In this document: piece by piece, positions 46,403 through 58,468 of the stretch
Layout: every line of letters starts with the position of its first letter
Position numbering within the stretch: position 1 is the stretch's first letter
Assembly (NCBI GenBank): GCA_905331475.1
Contig: CAJNYU010001673.1
Coordinates: 1-64,000, forward strand
Source: Rotaria socialis
Lineage: Eukaryota; Rotifera; Eurotatoria; Philodinida; Philodinidae
Length of the DNA: 64,000 bases
Direction of reading: 5' to 3'
Program-made: the position numbers and the translations under genes
Notes under the pieces: generated by a model
Told to the model about the DNA's origin: nothing
Database searches by the model: none
What the model saw: only the letters and a program-made list of their open reading frames with translations

Positions 46403-46744
46403 CCCAGGTTGTTCATTTCTACAGTCGGATCTGAAAATGGGTTGCATCGGATCTTACATGAAAACCGACAAGAAACAACAGATTCCGCCGGATTCCGGGT
46501 CGAGATTCGGATCCGTAGGATCGGAATCCGATCGTATCCTACTCTGAGATCCGATGCGCCAAAAAGGTCTGCTATACTCAACTTCTAAAAAGCTCTTTTG
46601 CACTAAATGGAATTTTGATATTTTTCAAAAATTCTTCCGTCGGATCTGTCAATAGTTCTGAAACCCAGAATCCAACTGGATTTCCTCGGTTAGTAGGATG
46701 TTTTAGGATCCGATAGAATCCGTCGTCGGATTAGTCGACCTGGG
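46403..46744. mobile_element. CCCAGGTYGA-type element, GGATCCGA-rich interior
   Basis: The element begins CCCAGGTTG and ends CGACCTGGG, a near-perfect 9-bp terminal inverted repeat. The interior is packed with variants of GGATCCGATCGGAATCCG in both orientations. There is no believable coding sequence; open frames across it follow from the motif repeats. A sister element with the same termini but a different interior motif lies at 47469-47759. Confidence 0.6.
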
Positions 46745-47468
46745 TGATTCATCTAAGCGGTTAATTTCGCTTTCATGTACCATAATCTAAATATTTAATG
46801 AATATGATTATTAAGAAAAATATACGAAAGTCGATGCAATGTGCAAATATAACCGTGAGTTGGTGTCGAATTGCTCATGCAGCAAGATCAATTAAAGTAT
46901 TCTGATTTAAACGAGCTTCGTATAAAAATCAAACTTTTGAGCAAATAGGATGTTTAGTTAAAGTTGAATCTGAAATGTTCAGCTTTATTCAAGAGAAACA
47001 AGAGCAGTTATTCGACTGGTTGATACGGTTTAAAACTATAGAAATCGAAATAGAATCAACAATTTTCTCTGATCGAAATGGAAATCTAGAGTGAAGAATG
47101 TTCACAATGAAGTCAAAAAATGAGCATAACGCTTACCATATCAATAGCCATTTTCTCTGAGAAAAACAATGAAATGGATGTTGAATTAACTAAAGATTGT
47201 CTGCCTTTTATATATGTTCACTATTCGTCATGAGCGAATCAATTTGTGTCTATGTTCAGTGAAATAGGTGAAAGAAAAAGAAAAAGACGTCGGCGGACGA
47301 ACATTGTTCAGATGGCACTTCATTCATAGAGACAACAGACAAAACATTTGTTGAATACGCTCGATGATCATGACAGAAAAAGTTCAAAAGTATATGCAGA
47401 TTTTTTTAAACAGAGTGAGTTTTTAGGTTAGTGAACATGAGCGGAACGAAGAGAAAAAAACAAATATA
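46745..47468. other. AT-rich spacer between two related elements
   Basis: No supported gene. A minus-strand ATG followed by a splice donor near 47143 has no convincing partner exon. Confidence 0.3.
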
Positions 47469-47759
47469 CCCAGGTTGATTAAAACGGACTCGTTTACGGT
47501 CTGTTTATCGACGGTAAACGATGTCAAAACGGTATATTTACGGCAGTAAATAGGCCGTATTTGCTCGTAATACCTGGCGCAGTAATACGGCACCGTAAAC
47601 GGGACCGAATTTTCATGGTTTACGGCAGTTTGTGCTCCGTACTCTCATGATAATACGGTCCGTATTACTGCGCCAGATATTACGGCAAACTTTCGCCTGT
47701 AAAATAGTCGTAAAGTAACCGTCAACGACCGTATATGGGCCGTACTGTTCGACCTGGCT
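47469..47759. mobile_element. CCCAGGTYGA-type element, TTTACGGCCGTA-rich interior
   Basis: It begins CCCAGGTTGA and ends TCGACCTGGC, and is flanked on both sides by TATA, a possible target-site duplication. The interior repeats ACGGTCCGTA, TTTACGGC and GTAATACGG in both orientations. It also contains a long internal inverted repeat around TAATACGG and CCGTATTACTGCGCCAG. The whole 291-bp element could fold into a hairpin. No coding capacity; a non-autonomous DNA transposon is inferred. Confidence 0.65.
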
Positions 47760-48167
47760 ATACTCTATTTTGCTGAAAACAAGGGAAAAAATAAAGAAGG
47801 ATACATCAAATGTGCAAGAGATGTTTTACTCAATATTGAACTTACAATTGAATACTCGATATTGTTGTAATCGATATTTTCAGCTGGATATAAACTAGAC
47901 GAAAATTTTCAATAAAATGATGAAGTGAATTGCGACAATCGTTCAGACTGGAACTACGAGCAATGTTCAAACAAGACTCGATAAACAATTTGAAAGGCGA
48001 TGAGAAACCAACGAATGATAAAAAAAATGAAAACAAATATCATCATAATTAATCAAAATTTAAAGTAAATTACTAATCCACAATTTACTTTTATTTTACT
48101 TGATGTTTTTCGATTTTTTCGAAGTACAAAACAAAGTACTTCTTTACTATGATAAGTACATTGCTTA

Positions 48168-48487
48168 CCTGGCCTCGGATTCGTCCTATATTTCCTATAT
48201 TTAAAAAAATTCCTATTTTTTCTCCTATATTTCGATGAATTTTCCTGTATTTCCTATAAAAATGAAAAATAGTAGAAAATTGCTAAAAACGCTCTTGTTT
48301 TGACAAAAATTTCGTGCATATGTGAAGTTGATGCAGGAAAAGTTTAAAAGAACGTTTAATTCGAATCTAAACAACGAATTTTCAATATCCTATTTTTTCT
48401 GATTTTTTACACCTTTTCCTGTATTTTTAAAAAGTTTCATCCTGTGCTAATTCCTACATTTTCAAAAACTTGCAATCTGAGGCCAGG
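48168..48487. mobile_element. Short element with CCTGGCCTCRGATT terminal inverted repeats
   Basis: It begins CCTGGCCTCGGATT and ends AATCTGAGGCCAGG, a 14-bp terminal inverted repeat with one mismatch. The interior carries repeated TCCTATATTTCC and TTTTCCTGTATTT words. No coding sequence. Another short motif-rich, non-autonomous element of this repeat block. Confidence 0.6.
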
Positions 48488-49152
48488 AATTTCTTCTTTT
48501 TATAGACATTTATATACACCAGTGCTCGATTTTACTTTGAGATGGAGGGAAAACATCGTGCCACAAGATGATTGATATGATCAAGGTACGATGGTAGGAG
48601 ATGTCTAATTTATGGTCTTGTTCTTGATTTTTATGCAATTAACAAAGGTATGCTACGTAAAAGTAACACAGTTGCATACAAATATTGTCTAGCGAATCCG
48701 AAGCGATGCAAGAGATTTAGTGTTGAAATTTTTGGGTGAATGGAATTTGTCTCATACTAAATAGAAAAACTAACATACTATATCATGTAGGTTAAGAAAT
48801 TCTGAGAAAAAAAGCATAATATTGATTCGAGTTTAATGCTGATGAGCAGATTTTTCATAAAAAAAATGTGGAAACTTCGGATTTCATCTGAAAGTTATGT
48901 GTACTGCAAAAAGTGCATGGGATATACGAGTCATTCTAGAATGTCTGAACACCAAAATTATCATGAGAAACTAGGCAATTTGATTTCTGGATGCAGCTTT
49001 TGTGCATTTTGAGACGTTTTTCAGGCGATGTTTCATCAGAAAGCTACGGTTTAGTTCAAAACTAATATCAGATTCGGAATCAGCGCTAAAAATTGAGTCG
49101 ATTTATATATGTTGTGAATAATTCTGAGAAAGATTTATTTTTTGAAAAAAAT

Positions 49153-49383
49153 TCCCTGTACTCCCCCTCAGGGATGGCCTGGTCAAAAATGACAATTTTT
49201 TCGATAACTCAACCATTTATTGAGGGATTCTTCTCATCTTGGAACTTGACCGAGATATTCATGAGATTGAACTGTGTGGAAAATTTCATCACGGTCTGAC
49301 TCTCCTTTCGAAAGTTATCGTGCCTACGGCCGGCCGGCCGGACACACTGACCGATTCTAGAGTGTACTCCCTTTTTGAGTACA
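49153..49383 (+). repeat. Dispersed repeat with GGCCGG array tail
   Basis: A stretch reading AAATTTCATCACGG, TTCGAAAGTTATCGTG, then a CGGCCGGCCGGCCGGACACA array resembles a repeat tail I recall from many invertebrate genomes (AATTTCATC, GTT-TCGAG, then GGACGGAC runs before a transposon end). It is followed by the palindrome GTACTCCCTTTTTGAGTAC. The element it belongs to cannot be delimited. The open frames covering it look incidental. Confidence 0.4.
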
Positions 49384-51144
49384 CAAAAACTACGCATTGT
49401 TGGCAAGAATAATTACTATATAGATTTAGCGCTAACTCAACTGTCGAGAGAAATTTATACATCAACCATGTGTGTCAATTCCAAATACAATGGATATGTA
49501 AATCCTGTTAAAGTTCTATCGGCAGGAATTGAACTACTACAGTGGTGGATTATAAGCATAGTTCATGTGATGAAGGAAGCGAACATCTGAAGGAGTTTTG
49601 ATTTCAGAAGATTTAAAAACTTCGATGCTATAGATTGATTTTGAAAAACGAATATAATGCAATGATTAAAAATATTAATGATACAATGATGCTGTCAGAC
49701 ATTAAAACATTCAAGCAAAAGAAATGATATCCATTAACTTTAACTTACGATGAATTATTTAAATATTTCTTTACTAGACTACTTTGTAAAACAAAAATTA
49801 GCAATAAGTTATAGATTCTACATAGAGATCGGAAGTAAATAAGCCAATATAAGCTTATTTTATTTTTAGTACATTTTATATATTATTTTTTCGGAGATAA
49901 ATATTCATCTATATTACTTGAAATTTCTTTTGTGCCACTACGTAATAATAACGCAAAATTGAATATCATACTCTAGTGGGAGTAAAATATATTTATATTT
50001 TAACTAAATACACCTTGGGAACTAGTAAAAATCTATATTTCTTTAAAATAACAAGAGAAAGAAGCCCACAGTGTTAATGTGTGTGTGCATAGTCCAGGAT
50101 AAATCGACCGTACTACTTCTAAATCAAAAACAAAATTAGAATATAGTTTTTCTGACGTGAGTCTTAAATACCCGCCATTGCTGTTTACATTTCGGAATCT
50201 TAAAAATATACTGCACAGTTATAAGACTAAAACATCAATGTAGATACATTAAAAATGCTGTAAAAGCGGTATTTTATTCTCAATCTCGACATGAGTGACT
50301 TATAAAACTTCTAAACTTACTGAAATTCGTAAATAGATAGCTAACGTTTTTTGTTTACGAACTGTGATATCGAAACTATTTTCTCTGATAAAAACACTTG
50401 AAAGCATATAATCGATCAGAATTTCCTTGTTTTTTTATTTTATTTCAAAAGATGAACGTGATGAATCGATGAGTCTTTGTCTGAATGAGTAAACTCAACA
50501 CAAGAGCGATTAGTCTAGTGTAATTGAAAAGGATTTCTTTAATATATTATTCGATCAATTTTTTCATATTCACGGTTCGCAACACAGAAACAACGATTTA
50601 ACTGAAAATCTTTTAGTAAGCATGTACTTCGATTACAGCCAATAGGTTTCTTGTAAAAATCCAACCTAAAAGAAAGTCAATCATAAATATTATTATGTAA
50701 GCATAAATATTTTAAACCAAGTCCGCCATCTCATATAATCAAACTCAGAATCAATTGAAAGCAATAGAAAACAAGTACCTACTAAAAAACGAGAAAAAAT
50801 TTCATGCGAATTTGAATATTTTATTTAAATAAATTTCATGCATTATTCTAATTATCGTCAACTTTAATACGAACTAAAAGGGCTCTTCAATCATGATTTA
50901 GATGTCAAGCAATTACTGAAAATTCAGTTCACATTTGATGAGTCAAAATTTATTTTCAATTAATATCGTGTAAAAACGTTTCGGATCGATTACCGTATTA
51001 TAAGCATGTCATTCATATTTCAGCCATGGCATATAATGAGTCTAATTAGTTTCTATAATGTAATTCACATTCTTGATATTTCTTCACAACATAATTAAAT
51101 ATTCTCAATTGTTTCGACTGTAGACGATATATATATATATATGT
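49384..51144. other. AT-rich interval without recognised genes
   Basis: One 70-codon plus-strand frame ends near 49590 without any known motif. The rest shows only short chance frames. Confidence 0.35.
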
Positions 51145-51260
51145 GTCGGAGTTGACTTTAAAATTCAGTTGCCTTTAAAAGGTAACTAGTTGACTATAAA
51201 ATATTTTAAACTCAACCAGTTGACTTTTAAAGGCAACTGAATTTTAAAGTCAACTCTGAC
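51145..51260. mobile_element. Compact hairpin MITE
   Basis: The left arm 51145-51194 and right arm 51211-51260 are inverted repeats, about 45 of 50 positions matching (core AGTTGACTTTAAAATTCAG), around a 16-base loop. Both sides are flanked by AT-dinucleotide sequence, so a TA target site is possible. No coding capacity. Confidence 0.65.
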
Positions 51261-51949
51261 ATATATGTATCCGAAAATAGAATATCTTGATGCATTAAAA
51301 AAAAATATTTGTCAATATAAAAAAAAGTAATGTGAAGCATAACCAACAACTTCCTAGTGATCTATGGGCGAAGAAGCCCTATTTTTCTATAGATCCATCT
51401 GGATAATTAGAAAGTATTCGAGAGTACATGATTAAAAGAATATTAAACTGTTACTATCTATTCATAAAAGCAGCGTTGTAGCTATATGAAAGTATTATAG
51501 CATGAATATATTTTTATCACCAAAATCGACGGTATTACAATGACTTGCAAATAGCTGTAAGCGTTGCTCATCGATATAACTTTACATACAATTATTTCGC
51601 AATCATTGAGCACAGTGACTCATGATTAGATCAATCACGATTTCTACATCAGTGCGTTTGAAATTTCTTCGTATTTTTTTAAATCATTCAGTGAAACGGC
51701 TAAAATTTGTTCATGATAGTTGTAATAGTCAAAGTGTTTTCGAAGTAATTTAATTGCAAAAGAAAACTTTTTCTGCAAGTAGTGAAAATTTTTATTTTCT
51801 AATTGGGATTTGTGTTTAGTTTAAAGTTACATCGCGTAAGAAAAAGTATAATGAATCGAATGCTTATAACAAAAGTTTGAAAATCAAAAACAAACAAAGA
51901 ACGTAGCGTAACGCAAAGCCATCAATCATTAAACTAGAAAAATGTGTTT
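51261..51949. other. Intergenic spacer
   Basis: AT-rich; nothing recognised. Confidence 0.35.
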
Positions 51950-52435
51950 TTAGTCAGTATGTACTTGTCGTGAACGAGACGATCGCGATTGTGTGTTATG
52001 TTCTGATCGGCTGTGGCTTCTGACTTTTGGTTTTGGTCGTTGTTCTCGAACAATGACATCACCGTTGCCTTTTTGAACGATTGTTCGTTGAATGACTTGC
52101 CTTTCAGGTGTTGGTAATCGGTGTCGCACTTGTCGATAGATCGGTTCTGGTGTGGGTAATACAATTACTTGTCGATAAATTCGAGGTTGACGACGAGGAC
52201 GTAATGATTGTAATTCTGAATCGACATATTCAACTTTTGTTGGCTGTCGTTGTTGTTGCTGTTGAGGTTGTTGTTGTTGTTGCATTGGATAATAAAGATT
52301 ATTGGGACCAGTTTGCATTGGATAATAATGATTATTGCCACCAGTTTGTGTAGGATAAACTGATGGTAATGTTGGATAATAATATGGTTGTTGATGATAC
52401 ATATAAGGTGTGTAAGAGCTGATTACAGTTGCCAT
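51950..52435 (-). CDS. Low-complexity Tyr/Gln/Arg-rich protein
   Basis: A single-exon frame of 161 residues. The N-terminal third is Tyr/Pro/Met/Gln-rich with repeats such as GGNNHYYPMQTGPNNLYYPM, followed by a Gln run. The middle holds a repeated RQV-xxx-PTPE module (IYRQVIVLPTPEPIYRQV, then LPTPERQVIQRTIV). The C terminus is Arg/Ser-rich. No signal peptide, membrane segment or known domain is seen. A TTTTCATACACAG acceptor lies 10 bases before the ATG, which supports a real transcript. I do not recognise the family; it may be a lineage-restricted structural or RNA-associated protein, which is speculation. Confidence 0.6.
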   Translation of the reverse strand: MATVISSYTPYMYHQQPYYYPTLPSVYPTQTGGNNHYYPMQTGPNNLYYPMQQQQQPQQQQQRQPTKVEYVDSELQSLRPRRQPRIYRQVIVLPTPEPIYRQVRHRLPTPERQVIQRTIVQKGNGDVIVREQRPKPKVRSHSRSEHNTQSRSSRSRQVHTD

Positions 52436-54198
52436 TGGAAGTTACCTGTGTATGAAAATAAGGAAGAAAAAAAATGATGAGACGAGATACTGTCAACTGA
52501 GGTTTGCGGTGAGTTATATAGCCTGCCTTGTCAGCTGGAACGTATGAGAACAAAAATGATTAGAGAGAGAGAAAAAAAAGAAGTGACAGCATAAAAGGGA
52601 AAAAATAAGCTTAAAACAAGAACAAGAAAAATGAGTTATCGATGGATGTAAAATTGCAATTTACAAGTCAACCACGAACATTTAACATTCGATGTATATA
52701 TATCAAAAAACAAAAAGAAAGACAGTTTGTTAAATGATGAATGTTTTGTTTTGTTTTGTTTTGTTTTTGATCAGCAAATAGCTATTATTGATGCGCTGTT
52801 ACATCTATGCATGATATGCAACGTAAATTGCATATATATATATATATATATATAAGGCGTTTTCTTCTAGGACTACTGAGAAAAATTATTCGATGCTGTT
52901 TGAAAAAAAATTAAACGACGGCGTACAACAACGTAATAATATCTATAGGGAAAAAATGAGTCGGAACAAAAACATATTAGTAAGATCGAGTGTTTTTGTT
53001 CAAGTCTCTTTGACCTATTAATTCTGGATGAATTTATATCTAATAAATATCTAATTAGTTCGATATTTAACGATTTCAACTAAATGAATATTCAGTCAAA
53101 AATTGTTTCGTTAATTTATATTAGCATCTATTTGTACCGGTGAAATAGAAGTAGAAAAATATACCCACGCTATGCTTTATTAAACACCTTTTTTGTATGT
53201 ACATAAAAGCAACATACATGTTAATTAGAAGGCAATCATTCAATGAATATTGATGAAAAAAAATGAGAAAAAAAACGTCTATCTGATTTTTCAGGTACTT
53301 TGGAGGTTATCAAAATTCATATCGAAAGCAACTGTCTACTTTCAGTTGCTATTTTCATTGAATATTTCAACAAGAGAATTTTGTTGCGACCAAACGACAA
53401 CAAAATTTGTTCGATTGCAGATTTTCACCTTTGACCTATCCTCTTCATAAATATTGATGTGTTGATAATGTATCCCGACAATTTTACAGAGACGAGTCGT
53501 TAAATACAGGAGCAAAAAGTCAAGGGCAAAAAACAAATAAAAAAAGCCGCAGTGAAATATATCATCAATAATCGGTTAGCAAGAAAAAGCAAAAGTAATC
53601 TGCTAGCAGTGTACGATGGCAGACGTCTATGACAGAAATATCAAGATTATTGAATGATTTCAATCTATTCATTGTAAATATGCAGCCAGTCGATACGAAA
53701 TAGAATATTGAAGATTTTTATTGATGAAAATTTAAAAACATGCACATTAACTTATTAATACTATTTAAAACTAAAGAAAACATCATTGACGACGTTATCT
53801 TCATTCTATAGAGCTCTCCATTTTCAATTAGACATATGAATTAATTGTATTGTTACTTTAATTTTGATTATACAGTGATTACGATGGTCATCTATTTAAT
53901 ATTTGAAAGCTAAGTACTGAATTGGTATTGGAATTCTTTTTTGAAATTTATACACTATCTAACACATAAGCTAGATCTTTCAACTTCAAAAAATGAAACA
54001 TTCAAAAACAATCATCGGTTCAATCTTGAAAATTTACTAGTAGCCCATAAATTACCATATCGTATCCATAGTATACCTAAACGAATTTTATCTTTTAACT
54101 ACGAAAACAAAAACTCCTACGTTTGCTTTCACTTCTGAAGCAAAAAAACGAATTCAGATTCTTAAATTTGATTCTTGAATGAAATATCTCCTACGACG
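52436..54198. other. Intergenic region with simple repeats
   Basis: Contains a TTTTG pentamer run (52743-52768) and an AT dinucleotide run (52832-52854). Short open frames here have no motifs. It includes the upstream regions of both the Q/R-rich gene (minus) and PEMT (plus). Confidence 0.4.
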
Positions 54199-54768
54199 AT
54201 GATTCGTTTCAATGATTCGCATTTACATTATACATGTTTCATTATTATACTATGTCCTCTTGTATGGAATATTTTCGCACGTCTATGTTATGCATTGATA
54301 CCAAAAAATACTTCGAAATATAAACGTTATATTGTATGTTATTTATTAACGATATGGATATTTTCATTTTCATCCTATCGAGATTATCTAATTCGACAAA
54401 CAATACAAAATCAACCAAAATTTATATTAATAGATGATTATTCTCAAGTTATAGAATATATTTCTGTTCTATTATTTCTTGTTGGACAAATATTTGTTTT
54501 ATCATCATTTTATCAATTGGGTATTACTGGAACATTTTTAGGCGATTATTGTGGAATTCTGATGGATGCGCCAGTAACAACATTTCCATTCAATATATTA
54601 AATAATCCAATGTATATTGGATCAACATTATCCTTTTTTGCTTTAGCATTATATTATGCTTCACCTGTTGGTATTTTACTTACAATAGAAGTTTACCTAG
54701 TTTATCAAATCGCATTGTTATTTGAAGAACCATATACAAAATGGATTTACGAACAGAAAAACAAATAA
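54199..54768 (+). CDS. PEMT: Phosphatidylethanolamine N-methyltransferase
   Basis: A single-exon gene of 189 residues, close to the 199 of the human enzyme. It has about four hydrophobic segments. The conserved C-terminal half reads LGITGTFLGDYCGILM, then FPFNILNNPMYIGST, SPVGILLT and LLFEEPYTKWIY, the PEMT signature including the SAM-binding GxG and EE elements. The family methylates phosphatidylethanolamine to phosphatidylcholine using S-adenosylmethionine in the ER membrane. The first true ATG is at 54199; the open frame extends 24 bases upstream only through a TTG. An AATTCAG acceptor about 45 bases upstream could receive a leader. Confidence 0.92.
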   Translation: MIRFNDSHLHYTCFIIILCPLVWNIFARLCYALIPKNTSKYKRYIVCYLLTIWIFSFSSYRDYLIRQTIQNQPKFILIDDYSQVIEYISVLLFLVGQIFVLSSFYQLGITGTFLGDYCGILMDAPVTTFPFNILNNPMYIGSTLSFFALALYYASPVGILLTIEVYLVYQIALLFEEPYTKWIYEQKNK

Positions 54769-56852
54769 ATCATTGCTTTATTTTTTTATTTTTGCCGATG
54801 TCATTTTTTTTAAAACATATACGGTGACTATAAGTCTAGTTAAATCAAAAAAATAATAAAACCTATATAAGAAACACGACAGTTTGTAAAAATTTGATGC
54901 ATATCCGCCAACCATGTCGATGTTGATAAGAAAAATCTTGTACATTTTTCATGTGAATTTATTTTGAATTGATTCTTTCTGTTCATGAATGTGCACAAAC
55001 TTTCATCAGTCCTATTGTTGATTTGTGCATCATTAAATTTTTTCTTAATGAATAGGGTAGCGAGATGTACTTGATTGTTCTTTCCTTTTTTTTTTGGCTT
55101 ACTTCCAAGTAACGCTTTCGACTACCGACAAACACAGTTGATTCATACTTTCGTGATTCATCCTCTGACATGTTTTCTATTTATGTAATCATCGATTATC
55201 CAACTGTAGCATTCAGCTGATGTTAAAGTTGATCAATCAAATTGAGAAATACCCAAACTGAAAATTTCAATGTGAACTCGAAAGAGATTAAATTAAAATT
55301 CGTTATCTTCATGTTGAATTGAATGATAACATGTATCAGAATATTAACAAGCAGAACCGCATTGCATACATTTTATTATTGCCATGAATTCTGAAAGCTT
55401 AAGTAGCTATGTGTTACAATGACAACTGTGTATTCACAAACATTTCCGAAACGATTAGTACACATGAGAATAAAATTCATTGAACATGATTTGCAATTAT
55501 GATACGAATCAGTCTCTATTATAATATATTATTTATTTATTGAAGGCCTTTCGTCACACGTTTAATGAATATAATAATGACAACACCCCGAAAAATATAT
55601 TTGAATTGAAATTTCCTGAAATTTCTCAACACGTCGATGCATAGTTTCGTTAGTTTGTTTATCGTTATGATTCGTTCTAATCAGAGCTATGATATATTCC
55701 TTCGGTCAAGTCATACCATTTCTCTTCGTTCTTCAATTGTGCCAATCAAATAACACATTAACTAGTTCTATATATATTGATTTGTATATGATTTAAAAGC
55801 TAAAATATCAAGATCGCTTACGAATACGGTTGATGATATTCGCAATCTGATTATTGGTGCAGTTCAAAAAATATTTTTATTTTAAAAATCACACGCGTAT
55901 TTTTTTTTTAAATACAAACATATTATATAAATTTTGAAAGTGAATCTAGTAGATCATGTGAGATTCTACACAATAAGCTATAAAATATATCCTATCAACT
56001 ATTATTAATCAATGTTTGCACATTGACTGTCAATTATTCTTGCTATTATTGCACTTATTTTTATTGTATGACATTTATCATAACATTTGTCACACTTTCT
56101 TCAGGCAAGGAAAATAATACAATACTTGATACCGTCCGCCTATGTATTTTGTTATTCTTTCGTATTTGCATTACATATGGAAATTCATGTTGACTTTCTG
56201 TTTCATTACTTTTTCTAATCTTAGGAAACAAGGTGAAAAATGTTGCTAAACACAAGCGAAGGTCGCTATTAATTTCACCTCAAGGCCCATCACAGTAATG
56301 AAGACAAACAAAACTATTATATGCAAAGACCATACAAGAATCTCTTGCTACGAAAAAAAATTCTCTATAACAATTAAAATCGAATTTCTTGTCTGTTTAA
56401 AATAATACTCATGAGAGTTGACTGGATTTTGTATTTGAAGAAATGTTCTGTATTAAATAATAAAAGAAATATTTTAAAGAAGAGCAAAGTTTACTAGTGT
56501 GTTTTGATTACAGAAGTTCAACAACTGACTCTATGAATCACAGCGTTACACGTAACTTTTAACTCGTTATTTATTTTCAAAGGTAAAGTTTTGTTATGTA
56601 GGTATTCTCGACTAGAGAATATTATTTGTTCTCTTTTAAATTTTCAATCGCTCTTTAAATATAGAGTTCAAACGGCAAAGCATTGATTCAATAAAAGAAA
56701 AATAGTAATATGATTTAATGATAACAGACAATCGCTATTGATCCGACCGAGAAAGAGATTAACGAGCGAAAGAAGTTCACTGATCACATAATCACGTAGA
56801 TCGTTATTGAACAATCCTTCTTTTTCATACTGTCTATCATTTTAACTCTACA
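54769..56852. other. Intergenic region with one possible orphan exon
   Basis: On the minus strand, an ATG at 55171 opens 23 codons (MSEDESRKYESTVFVGSRKR...) ending at a good GTAAGC donor near 55102. I could not find a second exon, so this is only a hint. The rest is AT-rich with nothing recognised. Confidence 0.3.
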
Positions 56853-57075
56853 ATGACCAATAATGCGAACAATGTTTGGCGTCTATTTTGGACCTTGATA
56901 GATGAATGGTTTTGTGCTGCATTTATTCATATTTATATTATTCGTACAATTTTAGCTTTTCGTAGTGATGATCAGACAAATAATGAACGAGGTAAATCGA
57001 TTTAATATAATTAAAAAAATTATTTTAGAAAAATTCGAAAAATATTTTATACGGATATCGGAAATTGATGAATAA
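56853..57075 (+). CDS. Possible 61-residue membrane-associated small protein
   Basis: Two short exons (56853-56991 and 57029-57075) join across a 37-bp GT-AG intron to give 61 residues ending in a proper stop. The N-terminal half has an aromatic hydrophobic segment (VWRLFWTLIDEWFCAAFIHI), possibly a membrane helix; the C terminus is charged. The phase match and in-frame stop support it. The small size, very short intron and lack of a known family limit confidence. Confidence 0.4.
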
Positions 57076-58468
57076 TATAAATTAGCGCATTCTATGAATA
57101 ACATATGGCAAGAAATCATTATCATAGTTGCTCATATTACGCAATAATACTCCATGTGTATCAACATTTCCGATCATCCAAAAAAAAGAAGACACATACT
57201 GATCAATAATTTTATTATAAATCGAATGTAACAAGATGCTAGCTACATGAAATAACAAAGGAATAAAGAGTACGAGAAACATACGATTAAGTCAAAATTA
57301 TGCCTCCCAATGTTGTTCGAATTCTTTTTTGTTTTGTTTTCATAACCGAGTGTACAAGGAGCTTAACAGGTATTCATCTGTTTCCTGCGTTTAGACGAAG
57401 ATTAGACTTCATTTTCTTTGAATTTATCTTGATTGTCGATACGTACAAACATCAAACTATGTTATTCACAAATCTATTGATTGGTCGTAAGGTTTTTTCT
57501 GTTCATAATAGATTTTGTTATTGAGATCAACATTTTTTTTCTCGGATACGAAAACAACGTCATCATTACTAACCCTATGTCACAATAAGAAATATGATAA
57601 TCAATTGTTTATTTTCTTTGTTTGGAGTGATCAAAAGACATTTTTCACATATTGAAATGATGATCGACTAGGTGGCTCCTTTTGACATTTACAAGTTACG
57701 ATCTCTATGATTCTAAGTAAATAAAAATATCAAACTACTATTTTGATAATAATAATAATCATATATTGATAAATCTAGATCGATATTTACAGATATACTC
57801 AAAAGCAACATTGTTTTTGTCATATGAAAATTTTCTATCATAATTGATTGTCTACCAATTGCCGATAAGCTAGATTAAGTGGGCTACAATAACCTTAGTC
57901 TAATTGTTGTAAGACGACATCTTACCAATATTTAGTTTAATGATGACGTAATTAACTTCGATTATTATTAACAAAAGTTTAATAAGATAAATTTATTCAA
58001 TATAAAACTTTTGATTTAAAATGCATATTCAAACTGTTCTAAAAGTCCACACGTTCCAAGAGTTACATGCCTAGACAAAAACAACTTCTCTACTTAACAT
58101 GTATGTTAGAGATATTGACCTCTTTTTCTTCTTTCTATCTAGTTCTCTGATAGGGAAGAAGAACGAATGAGTATTTACTATGATAGATTATGTTTCTTCC
58201 TTCAATTCTTTAGTTTATATCCAATGATTACTGATGGTACTCTTTGTTTATATGTGCATGCAGCGCATAGGGCACATTTTTTTTCTTCTATTTATCTATA
58301 CGTTCTATATAGACCGGAGTACAGAAAAGAAAAGAGCGACGATGCAGTACATATCTCACAAATATCTATAATACGTGCACACGTAAAATTCTCACTGTTG
58401 TTATTCATCAGTAGAAGAAGAAGGAAACACATATTATTGTTAACAGAAAAGAATAGTGTGAATAGATA
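57076..58468. other. Intergenic region upstream of the LIM gene
   Basis: AT-rich; probably carries the promoter of the LIM-domain gene. Short frames on both strands have no motif. Confidence 0.4.

Noticed and set aside
46305-46588. Open frames across the GGATCCGA-rich element
   Set aside because: Produced by the repeated word family inside a terminal-inverted-repeat element; frames exist on both strands.
55102-55171. Minus-strand 23-codon exon-like stretch with a GTAAGC donor
   Set aside because: No second exon found; mentioned only as a hint in the intergenic entry.
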